A DNA stretch of 64,000 nucleotides, from assembly GCA_029851415.1 (NCBI GenBank), contig CM056742.1, positions 61,328,454 through 61,392,453 on the forward strand, in the 5' to 3' direction. The notes under the pieces were generated by a model. The model was not told the DNA's origin. It did not search any database and worked only from the letters and a program-made list of their open reading frames with translations. Each line of letters opens with the position of its first letter. Position 1 is the stretch's first letter. This document shows, in pieces, positions 46,796 through 57,692 of this stretch. This DNA comes from Eretmocerus hayati (lineage: Eukaryota; Arthropoda; Insecta; Hymenoptera; Aphelinidae). The position numbers and the translations under genes are program-made.

Positions 46796-49700
46796 TGCGT
46801 CTCTGGCCAGAACATTGCATCTCCCGATGCAATTGACCTATATATGTTACATATGATTGGAAGGCCAAGGTCTTCCGTGTGTGTATATTTTGCTGTGTTT
46901 GTATACGAGAGAGTACATGTGTGTGTGTAAACTCGTGTGAGAGCGAGAGTGTCAATGTCCGGGTGGGTCGCGTTACATTCTTTCCTCCGCGGATTCTCTC
47001 TCGTTATAATCGTTTATGGCTCAAATAATTTCATTCACTTATTTATAGTTGTACAGAATGAGCTTTTTTTTCTTTTCAGTAATATCATCAATGATATATC
47101 GGTTTTACGAAAGTCTTTCGAGGAATTATCAAAATGTTTGACAAGAGATTTTCAGAATAAAATTATTAACAATAAATTGTTTATGACTAGTGTTTCTTAA
47201 TTCTATGATTATATGTCTGAAATTCTAAATCTGAAATTGCTTAAAAAGGTTATTCCCAACGGTGTTCATTTTTACATGAATAATTCCCAGAATGTTCATA
47301 ACAAATTATATTGTAAATTAACGATATAAACAATATGATTATCTATTGTCGGTTTTGTTTTCTTCGTATCTACGTCTGACAAATTCTGGAAGAGAAAAAT
47401 TGAGTTGAGGAGAGTCCGATTATTTCTGTCGGTTTCTCTCACTGCGTCTCATTCGTGTTATATATAGTTATATATAGTTATAGTCGTATGGATTGCTAAG
47501 GAATTTTTATTGTTTGCAGCTGTGGGATTGATTTCCCCCTGCTATAATAGACTAGGCGAAATCACCGCCATCGCTGGAAAAATTAATCTGATGGAATTTT
47601 TCTGCGGGATCCCCTCCAGAAGACCCTTCTGAATCCGAAAATCCATGTTGCCAGACGGAATTCTGGTGCGAAATTGTTTATACTGAAATTGTTTCAACAA
47701 ATTAGCATTATCAATTTTTCCGGTGTGAAAGCAACTTCTCTAGGTTATTTGGTTTATTTTGAAAAGAAAATCTCTCTTGTCATTTTTCTCTAAAAGTCGT
47801 TGTTTCCGAGCTGTGAGCGTTTCAAAGTTGGAAAAATGCGAAAATCGCGGTTTTCAGCGACCGATTAGAGTACGAAAAACGTGGAAATCTCATGTTGCCA
47901 AAGCGGAAAAATGTTGATTGGGATGTCTTTAACAATATCCAATAGCAAAAGCCCATGTTTCCGAGCGATAACCCATTGTTTTTTCAATGTTAACAATGGG
48001 TAGTTGCGCACGATATAGCCATAGAGTTTCAACGGTGGCGGCGGCGCGTCGTCTGCTTCCTCGCCTTTGCTGTAGCCCGCAAATCTACCTCTTGTCAACA
48101 TTGGGAAAACAATGCGTTATCGCTCGGAAACATGAATTTTCGCTATTGGATATTGTTAAGGACATCCCAATCAACATTCTTCCGCTTTGGCAACATGAGA
48201 TTTTCACGTTTTTCGTACTCTAACGCAATTCTCGCATTCTCACAACTTTGAAACGCTCACAGCTCGAAAACAACGACTTTTAGAGAAAAATGACACGAGA
48301 GATTTTCTTTTTAAAATAAACCAAATAACCTATAAAAGTTGCTTTCACACCGGAAAAATTGATAATGCTAATTTGTTTGAACAATTTCAGTATAAACAAT
48401 TTCGCACCAGAATTCCATCTGGCAACATGGATTTTCGGATTCAGAAGGGTCTTCTGGAGGGGATCCCGCAAAAAAATTCCATCAGATCAATTTTTCCAGC
48501 GATGGCGGTGATTCCGCCTAGTCAATAAGAAATACTCTTCTATCTTGAATGATCTTATAATTCCAAATTCGAATTCGTGTTGATGATTTTACCCTTTTCA
48601 ATCAATGCCATTTCAGCTGTTTCGTATGCTACATGGCTCTTTCGACAACTGAAATTCATGCTTTTCTATTTTGAGAATTTTCACTTTTCCGATTTTTTTG
48701 AACTTTTCCATCGAAATAAGTAGGTAGCCCTTGGAAAGCTCTTCAATTTGAGCCTTTAAAGGTTATAATCGGATAGAAATTAGCTGAGTCCCCATGTGAG
48801 TCTTTTTACGTATAAAACCCTGCATTTTCCTATGATTTTGACATAAATAAAAGTGGTTCCTGAATTTTCTCAGTGTCGGTCGATTCTGATTCTAATAGAG
48901 TACCTCTCCTGGTGTGATCATACCAATTTTTGAGTTGAAATTATCAAAATTGCTTGACTTATAACCGAATACGCACCCATTTATGGTGCCGACGGCAACT
49001 TTTTGGACGAGAAATGGGTTGTATAATATTTTGGTTTAAAAATTCTTCTACTGTATTTGGATTTTCTACTGTTGGTTTTTCTTTGAGGTACTATGGTAAT
49101 CTATACATATTTTACAGATTCATGAGTGAATTTGAAAACTGGGTTGAGGAATTCGAGATCTTGCTTCTAGTCGTTTTTTGAGTGACAAACTTACATTTCT
49201 TCCCTTGTATCCCTATTGTTCTGTTTTCAGCGTTTCTACTGCTGTTCGTAGCTATTGGTTTATCTAGTTATGAAGATTTGTGATAGTGATGGATGTTAAC
49301 AATGGTCATTTACTCAAAATTCGAGTCGTATTATCGATTCCAAACACTAAAATACGCATTTTTTGTAATTTTTCGGTGACAAATTATGACATCTAGAGTC
49401 GAGATTTTCACTTCTTTGGGATTCTATTACTATTGAAAGTCATAAATAATGATACTTCTCGGTGTTATTTAAGGCGTATGATTATTATCTGGATGAATTT
49501 TTGCATTTTTCCGACTCTTTCGCAAAATTTTGAAATGAGCTTTTTCAAACGATTTTACTCAAAATTTGGCCGTTTTCTCGACCTTGGGCTAGGTGTGGGG
49601 TTTTGTTCAACTTGGTATGTGTTTGTATGTGTACCTGTGCGTGTAATGAGGGTGACCGGATGTGTTTTGTGCCGTTTATTCGAAATTTGTGGCGCGGGTG

Positions 49701-50844
49701 AAGTGTTAGGCGGTAAAGAGTCGCGTTGATGTGTAAAGTTTCGGTGCATTGCGGTACAATGTATAACTCCGAATCAAAACGTCCGATTGAGTTGAAGTTT
49801 TGAGGTGGGTCTTTTCTTGTTTGGTAGTAACTGTTGCACTGGGTTTTCCGGGAAATGCGGTGATATAGCTTGGTCGTAAATAGACCCTAAGGATACGCGG
49901 TGCATTCTGTTTCGTGGTCCTCGCTCTTCTCTTCTCATTTCGGAGACGAGTGACTTGAATTTATTCAAGCTGTTCTTTGTGAAGTATGAGCTTATTTCTT
50001 CTCGTGACATGAGAGTATGGTCTCATAGTTGAAGTTATGCGACACTGTTGCCAGTTCGCTGACGTCTTCTCTTAGTAAGGGCCGATAAGGCCGGTGGCTC
50101 ATGTTCATGCTCTTTGAAATTAAGAGTGTGGGAGCTGCTCATTCTGAGCTCTCGATGTGAAAATCAGTCTCGGCAGTGCCCATCCGGCTGCTTTCTCGAG
50201 CAGATCCGCGTGATCTCAGTCCTGGGTGATTTCCAAATCTAGCTATTTTTTTGTGATAGTGAGGCTAGTTGAATTCGCCGAGATTGTTGTTTGAGTTTTG
50301 TGTTCTAAAAGTGATTGTTTCATTGTGTGAGTTGGTGCTGTCTCCGTGTGCTCAAGAACGTGCTGCTGATTTTCGGTGCGCGATCGAGGACCGCGATCCA
50401 GGCCTTGTTTTATAAGACTGCGGCTGGGTCGTGGTCTCGGGACGTGACCCCGTTCAACTGCAGTTGTAGCTGAATTTTTTGGACCCGAAGCTGACCTTTC
50501 AGCTGGGCAGCTGCTTTAGGTGATTTCTGTCCTGCCGGTGTGCCTCTGATAGGTGTGTCAGTTTTTGTGAGTGTTCTATAGTGTGTGGAGGGGCTTTCCG
50601 TCGTGTCAATGTATGCAGTTTCCTCGGGGTAAAATATATTCACCATAAGCCCTTCTAATTTCTGAACTTGGGAGTGGCGTGCCACGACACATGCTTTTAC
50701 TTCCCAGATAATAATTTACCTAATTTCTATCTAATTACTGAGAATACTTATTTCTATGAATACCCTTAAAATGTGTTTCTTCGTGCATCTTCGGTGATGG
50801 TCTTCCGTGATGTTTTCGGTTCTGATAGTGAGTCTGGGGCGTTC
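46796..50844 (-). other. 4-kb region between envelope and 3' LTR
   Basis: Unusually long for a retrovirus 3' region; only 0.97 kb is explained by the foldback at 47550. Minus-strand frames of 78 (49774-50010) and 91 codons (50410-50685) are present. The latter is Gln/Lys-rich (LKGQLRVQKIQLQLQLNG). Neither has a known domain. No purine tract is evident next to the LTR; instead GGCCAGAGACGCA precedes it. Confidence 0.45.
47550..48523. mobile_element. 0.97-kb foldback element inside the retrovirus 3' region
   Basis: The ends are GACTAGGCGAAATCACCGCC and GGCGGTGATTCCGCCTAGTC. AATA lies on both sides (47546-47549 and 48524-48527), probably the target duplication. The two halves are inverted copies to within about 40 bp of the centre. 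No gene. Confidence 0.85.
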
Positions 50845-52955
50845 TCAATTCTTGCGTTGGCGTTCTCGATCCGACGGCACGTATACGACGTGCCATTTGC
50901 TGCCGGGAGTGTCGTGCCCTTGTGATAGTGGGCGTATCGTTAGCGCCCTAGGTTCATGGACGTTCCGTTGCCGACGGGTGTGATGTGTACCTCCATATTG
51001 CTCATGGTTTGACAGTGCGGTAACCATTCCATCTATGGTGTGAACGGCTTGCAGCGGCATGGACTGCTGCTCGGCTCGTGTGGTTTCCACCCCGCTTACG
51101 TAGCAGCGGTTTCCTGTACCAGTAATTTTTTGAATGAGTTCGAGTCCCGTTGTAGATGGATTCAGAAATTTTCTCATGAATTTAAGAATGAACATTATGA
51201 AAATTGTTGCTCCTGAACCAATCGTTAGTAGAGTGGGTGAATAGCTCCGAAGATTCGTCAGCTCTTTTTGGATGGCTGTATATTTTTCAATGTTCCTGGC
51301 CTTGCGGATGAAATCATGTAGGCTAGGTGCAGCTTCCAGTGATTCTAGGTGTGCGGGTACTAGGACTGCATGATCAACGAGAATTTCGCTTTTTATTGCC
51401 TCCTGCAGGTGGGACATGTCCATCTCCCCCGGCGTTCTATTGAAGATGCTTTTGATATCCAATTTGATGTTCTGGAATATAGGAAGTGTATGAGTGATTT
51501 CTATCTCTTTTGATGCTAGGAGTCGCGTATTTGGAGTCACTGCCAAACATCCTGGTCATAAGCGTACAATTCCTGTACCGTTAATTGGGATGGAAATGTG
51601 CTCACTGCCGCGGCACTGTATATATATGCGTTCTTCATTCAATGTCGAGAAAACCCATGAATTGGCCTCGTGTTGGCGCATCCAATATGTCTCTTTCATG
51701 TGTGCGACGCGCAGGTCGCATTCTGTCAGAGATTTGATCGTTTTATTCATTGTCAACTCTACTTCACATGATACCGCCGGCGTAAGCTCCCTGACAGGTG
51801 CTGGATTTGAGCAAATCATCCTATCACGGAGTTTGCGGCAGTTGTTCATGTCAGTGTGGTGCATCACCATGTAGGTATTTGTTTGAAAATTGATAGCGAA
51901 GTAGCGGCGTTTTGGCCATACAAAAGCAAACGTTTTTCTCGAATTGTTGATATTTTGTAGTATTGGTAACGATGATGCTTCATGAAATGTATAACTGGCA
52001 ATATCCAACAATGGAATTGATACTGAACATACTAACGTACGTTCCACCAAAAAAATTGAAATCTTAGAAATTTTTGTGATCTCGATGAGAGATTCGTCGT
52101 TTTCTGTGCGATGAAATTTTGTTTCAGGCAACGCGTTTTTGATTGGGTTTTCTGAATTTCTGATCAACTCTGGTGGTAGCAACTTCGCATGGATCATTCC
52201 TTGCGCGCCCATGAATACTGCTTCTGTAAATATTCGTATATCCGATCTGAATTGATTGACGCTTTCTTGCAACAAGTTTATGCCGCCGTTACACATGAAT
52301 TTTGTGTCGACTGAGTTTGAATGTTTTTCTAACTTTGTGATTTTAGATTGTAACTGTAAAATTTCTCGTGAGCTTTTGCCAAGCTCAGCTTGAATCAATT
52401 CAGTTTGGTTGGCGAGTAACTGAGCCACATTTTTCGTATCATTAGCTTTTATTTCGATAATATTTTTCAGTTCTCGCTCAGTTCCCTCGTCTAGAGTACC
52501 AACAATTGTTTTCATTCCACTTCCCATGAAAGACATCCATGATCATTTTGAACAAAACGGGAGAAGAGTTCCCGTTTTGTTCTTCTGCCGGGCGGCATAT
52601 CAAAGGTGCGTTCTTTTTTGCCCCGTGTTTCGTTGATCTCTCGATGTACCAGGATCAGCTGTGGAGTGAAGGCTGCCCCCGTGCATGTGGCGCTGAGTGT
52701 TAACCATGCCCCGAGTAGATTTTCGGCTGTTGTCCCAAATTGTGATATATCAATCCGGTTGACGATTTTCCACGATGTGCTTGTGGTTGACAACGGGGCA
52801 ATGCGCTCGACCATGAGTCCTGGTGCGTTGTCCAGGATGGTGATAAATTTGTTTGGTCGCCCATCGCCGCTTGCACTGGAAAATTTAGTGAAATTTTTCA
52901 GATTCTTTGGCAAAAAATTTTTTTGATTATTGAATATGGTGAATCTACGGTACAT
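50845..52955 (-). pseudogene. Retroviral envelope, F-like class (broken)
   Basis: Three pieces. 52955-52512 holds the upstream subunit and a furin-type site RTKR (residues 125-128 of that frame). After a frameshift, 52536-51556 begins with a glycine-containing segment and a GTLDEG box as in errantivirus/baculovirus F-like envelopes, then a heptad-rich helix (LGKSSREILQLQSKITKLEK) and a Cys-containing ectodomain. After a single in-frame stop, 51546-50845 contains a membrane anchor (about residues 104-123, TLLTIGSGATIFIMFIL) and a short tail. In intact relatives the protein is a membrane fusion glycoprotein. Frameshift and stop make this copy non-functional. Confidence 0.7.
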
Positions 52956-53037
52956 CTCTCGTCTCTGGGCCGGGTTTCGTCACGGCCAGATACAAGAGCG
53001 CGTCCTTGGTGATTTGGTTCTTCGAATTGCGACTTGT

Positions 53038-53283
53038 TTATAAGAAACTGCATGTGATTTGATATCTTCCGTATTGGGATATTTCTACTTTCAATGACAT
53101 TTGAGTCACCTCAGGGGCACGTCTCTGGGCCGGATTAATTTCCGGACCAGGGAAAGTGGTCTGAAGTGTCGACTTACCGTCTTGCGAGATAAAGAATAGA
53201 ATCTTTGCGTTCTGGATTTTGAAGTTGGCTTCAGCCTCTTTCACTTTGACGTCTGCGCATCTTTTGATTTGGTCTATTCTCAC
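53038..53283 (-). other. Short ORF between integrase and envelope
   Basis: 81 codons with a basic, Lys/Gln-rich N-terminus (KRCADVKVKEAEANFKIQNA). It may be the end of pol or the start of the envelope message. Two GTCTCTGGGCCGG motifs lie near 52970 and 53122. Confidence 0.3.
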
Positions 53284-53306
53284 CTTTTTCGTGGAGTTGC
53301 CATTTA

Positions 53307-54320
53307 TCAGAGTGAAATTTTTGTTTTTTTATTTATGTCCAAAATTTCGAAAGGCCCTGAGTATTGAGGGCTCATCTTGGTTGAGACTGGTAATTTTAGT
53401 TCATAAACAAGTTCGCCGTGACGGAAATGGTGGGAATCGACCTTCATATTATAAAAGGAGCTCGCACGATACTTAGAGTCATTGGCGTGCAGGGCAGCTA
53501 GGGATTGTATTTGTCGTAGTTCCGTCATCCTGTCAGCGATGAAATCATCGTACGTTTCCATGTCGTTGCTGGGACTATGTATGTTGGGTGTTCGAACTTT
53601 TTGTCCGAGCAGCAGGGTGAAGGGTGGATATCCAGTGCTTGCGTTCTCCATCGCATTCAGGCTGAATTGGGCTAGAGGTAGAACCAAGTCCCAGTCCGCT
53701 CGGTCCGTGGCGAAGGCTTTGAGGAATTCCGTGAGTGTGGCGTGCATCCTTTCTATCATTTCATTACTCATTGGAGAGTAAGGGCTTGTATAGGATTTCT
53801 CGAATCCGGAGATGTCTGCAAGTTCTTTCAAAACATTATTAATAAAATGCCGTCCCTGGTGACTTAGTGATTCTTTTGGTGGACCAAAGCAACAGATGAC
53901 CTTTTCGGAAAGGCCTCTCGCCACCTCATGAGCCGTCGCTCGACGTATTGGTATAAGAATGACAAATCGCGTTAGTTGGTCTTGAACTGATAATACGTAC
54001 TTATAACCACGTCGCGATTGATGAGGTGGTTGATAGAAATCTATTGCGATTTTATCAAACGGTCTATCCGGTGTATCAGTGAGTCTCACTAGCATACGTA
54101 TTTTTTGTCGGACTAATTTATCGATTCCGCACTCGTCTCACCTTTCTACGACAGATTTCACATCTTGGTGCATTGTTTTCCAGAAATATGAATGACTCAA
54201 TTCAGACATGGTTTTATTTATGTCACGGTGACCACTATGCGCTGACGCGTGAAATTCCTCTATCAACTTCAATATGTCACTTGCCGGAGGGACTTTGAGA
54301 TTGTGTCAAAAAATCACTGC
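53307..54320 (-). pseudogene. Retroviral integrase (broken)
   Basis: The zinc-binding region (about 54290-54120) shows AHSGHRDINKTMSELSHSYF and then DVKSVVER, where the expected Cys is a TGA stop. Another TGA lies near 54305. The catalytic core (54095-53307) has Asp19 in IAIDFYQPP, a SHQGRHF block where the second catalytic Asp is His79 (codon 53859-53861), and Glu115 in NEMIERMHATL, exactly 35 residues later. The enzyme would insert viral DNA into chromosomes. The D-to-H change and stops show it is inactive. Confidence 0.82.
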
Positions 54321-54463
54321 TCTGATAGGTATACCTTCGAAGGTTTTTTCGAATATTTCGATGATTTTAGCCCACAGAATAGGTGATATTATTTGAGTAT
54401 CCTGAATGATGCCAATGCTTTTTAATTGTCTCTTTTGGACTCAATTCTCCAAATTTCTGAGTG

Positions 54464-56097
54464 CTATTTTGATATCAGATTGCAGTGGTTTTTCCTCGAA
54501 GTAGTAAAGGCCGCGTATGTGAAAATTCCCCACGATTGGAATTCATGCACATCACCAATAGAAAAATTACCACCACCCATAGTTTTGGCTTGTATGTAGT
54601 CTCTTTCTATCAGTGATGATATCGCATCTGTGATTATGTAGCCATCATTGGACGCAAAAAACGCTAAGTTTTCTGTATAACAAAAAGGATGTTCGTCAAC
54701 CGCGTGAAGTTTTTGCAGAGGCGGCGCTTCTCCATTGTCGCCGAGTGCCCAGGGTGGCTTTCCACGAGGTGGGCGAGCTTGTGCCACCTGATATTTGTCG
54801 AGCGCTGATGATGCGCTTTTGCTTGCGATTTCTTGTCATGAGGTTGTTGCTGCGGTTGCAAATTCTCCGAAGTGCTATTTCCTGAACCCGGGATATTCAC
54901 CGTTCCAGGCGATCGCGCGGATCTGTTTTCAACAATTTCGCAATTGTTCATTTGTAACTGGTTGGAATTTGTGCTTGCCTCACTTTGAGTGGGCAACAGC
55001 GGAGTAAAGTGCTGATTAGGCATGTCCAAATGCAAATAGATTATTTCTTCATTACCAATCGCATGAATTTGCGCATATGATATTGCACCTGTCTCTTTCA
55101 AATAGTGGACGCAAACATTTTCATTGTATAGGCGCCAAAACAAAAATATGCAGTCATCATTACCGTACTCGGTATCACTTGTCGAAATTTTTACCGTTGC
55201 TTCAGCGTCTGTGCATAATTGCAAAAAAGGGCTGCCTGCGTTTAAAAGTTCAGCGCGTAATGCTAGCGCGTCGATCTCTAAATTGCTACATCTTATCAAT
55301 GACCAGAATAGACAATTCCCAACTGGTTCGTTTGGAATGTCAGAATGTTGTTCTAAGGTGATGTGGCTCTCCGAGCAAAACTCTGATGGTAAGAATTTTT
55401 TGAATTTTTCATCTAAGGCTGGTTCAGCGATTGGTAAAAAATTTTGAGAGGCTTCAGAAAATTGTAATTCCGATCCCAGTTCGATTTCCGAAACGTTCGC
55501 GCTAGTCTCATTCGGAAGTGTCTCTATGCCATACGTTTCGTCATTCAAATTTCTATGTGATAAAATATGGGTAGCCCGACCGTGCTGTCTGATGTTGCCC
55601 GTCGCTTTCGTGTCTGACGGCCGCTTGCTAGATGTAGAATTTTGCTCGTACTCGCTCTCTCTTACATTGGAATGTGGCTTATCGCTCTGCGGAGAGTGAT
55701 ATAGTTTCGAAGCATTATAGTGTGATTCTCGCTGTTGCATGATCTCGCTTTCTTTTACAACTTTGCTTCCCGTCGCACGATTATCCGTCGGCTCGCCGTT
55801 CTGTTTATATTTTGTTGCTGCGCTTATGAATAGAGGACCACCGTTGCCTTTCGCGACTAAGTCTCCGCGCACATCAGGCACCTGAAATTCACAAAAATAG
55901 CCATCGATCGTGTTCGTTGAAGTTGCTGTGGGGTTTATCTGTATTTTTGGTTCCCGTTTCTTTGCATTTGATGATTTTTCATACAGACTTTTCGAGCTGG
56001 GATTCTGAATGATATCGATACTTTTTATTTTTGGTAGTTTTTCTCTCGAATCGAGTACTTGCTCCTGTAACTGTGGATGTGTAAGAGTGACCTTCAT
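54464..56097 (-). pseudogene. Extra pol segment with OTU-like cysteine-protease signature
   Basis: A 477-residue open frame (54664-56097) after RNase H and before integrase. Residues 1-240 are Ser/Asn/Gln-rich and disordered-looking. Residues about 245-370 resemble an OTU domain: VGNCLFWSLIRCSN (Cys262, codon 55312-55314) followed ~100 residues later by NQHFTPL (His363, codon 55009-55011). The Asp of the usual DGNCLF is Val here. OTU enzymes cleave ubiquitin or polyproteins. The rest is linker. After a frameshift near 54660, another frame (54464-54787) has TMGGGNFSIGDVHEFQSW and leads toward the integrase zinc domain. A second minus-strand frame (56372 down to 55979) upstream appears to continue pol, with a frame change near 56000-56090. 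Confidence 0.55.
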
Positions 56098-56372
56098 TGT
56101 TAAAAAGTTGGTTGTGTACTATTTTTGTCTCTGAAAATTTTGGGATTTCGACGGTTTCTAGTGGTGGATCCGACAAAACTTCTGAACATCGTTCGGTTTT
56201 TGGTTCATTTTGTGAATGGATAATCGGGCTTTCCGGTCGGGTATTATCACTCATGACTACATCGTTACTCTCCGGTGCTCGATTTGAGTTGGGGTGGAGC
56301 GGCTGTCGCGGTGGTGCTGCGTCAGTATTTTCGCGGTGTCGCGGATCAATTTCTATATCTAATGGTTTGAAC

Positions 56373-57684
56373 GATTGGGGGTCATAACTCCCCATCCATA
56401 ACTCCCCCGGACATAACTCCCCGTTCATTTCTTTCCGTGGCCAAAACTCCCCGGTCGAAATCTCCCGTGACCGAAACTCCCCTAGTGATTTTTTCCAGCG
56501 GACATAACTTCTCGATTCCAAAAACTGTACAATCTATAACTGTGGTATTAAATCCTTGATCTTGTTTCATTCCTTTTTAACTTCTAGTTCACTTTTTCAA
56601 CCCGTCCACTACAAAATTACCCCTGGTATCGGAAATGTAATTTTCCTCATCAGAATATGCTTTTGGCGTGGAAAAACGGTGAAACATAGCATAATGAAAA
56701 TAATGAAAAATTTCAGGCTTTCATCTTTTTTCTCGCATAATTCCACTTTGAGATCTCATCGAATTTTCATTTTGTTCCTTGTAGAGACGGAGATTCTCCA
56801 GAGTTTTTTCAGATTTTTCCGAAGCATTACAAGGAAACTATCACGAATTGTTGAAAAATGATGATGTTTCCTGAACGAGACAAAATAGCGAAAGGGCTAA
56901 TCACATTTCTGAAACTTTCCAATGTTCGTGAGCTTTCTATTTCAAGCTGAGGTCGTACGAAAATTATGCAGGACTTAAAATCATGACCAATGTATCTAAG
57001 AAGCGAGTTATTGTATCATTCGGTACGGATAAGTATCACGATTCAACACAATTATGAACAGCCAATGTTCATATTACCTGCGATTTTGGAAACGGTTGTT
57101 TCTCATTTTCTGTCCAAAAAACCTGCTTGACCATGGCTTTGGTAATTTCTTGTCACTCCAATACTTCACTCAAGAAACTAAAAATACTAGAGTGAATCGA
57201 ATGAGGAACTGTGAGCCAAGGAGTTGGCTGAAACTTTGAGACTCATTTTTTTCAGCACTAAAAGGTGATATCCAGAGGCGCAGAGTCTCCTCGAGCGTTT
57301 CCAAGCAACACACTGAGACATTAGCATTGCCAGTATGGGCCCACAATAAGGGATCATATCATCCTTTGGTGCCAGAGGGTGATAATTTCCAAACTCTCAG
57401 CCGAATCCATGGCCGTCATAACGTGAACTCTCCTTGTTATAGAGACTGAGATTAGCCGTAGCAACAACAATTTGATGTTTCTTGATCGGTAACAGAACGT
57501 TTCAGTAGGATGCATATCTAGAGATGTATAGTAGTTTACCGGATTGTGCTTGGGAAGAAAAATAATAGCCGGGGAGTTTTGTCTAGGGGAAGAGAATGCC
57601 AAGGGAGTTTTGTCTCGGGGAGAAAGAATACTCGGGGAGTTATGTCCTCTGGGAGTTATGGATGGGGAGTTAAGTCTCCCTACC
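56373..57684. mobile_element. 1.3-kb TIR element with GGGGAGTTATG motif arrays
   Basis: Flanked by an 8-bp duplication, GTTTGAAC (56365-56372 and 57685-57692). The ends carry arrays of ATAACTCCCC at 20-25-bp spacing (left: 56382-56510; right, inverted: 57560-57680), sharing AACTCCCCATCCATAACTCC. Pol continues in the same frame on both sides of the duplication, so the ends are exact. The interior has no transposase. The 8-bp duplication suits hAT or P-type elements. Confidence 0.8.
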
Positions 57685-57692
57685 GTTTGAAC

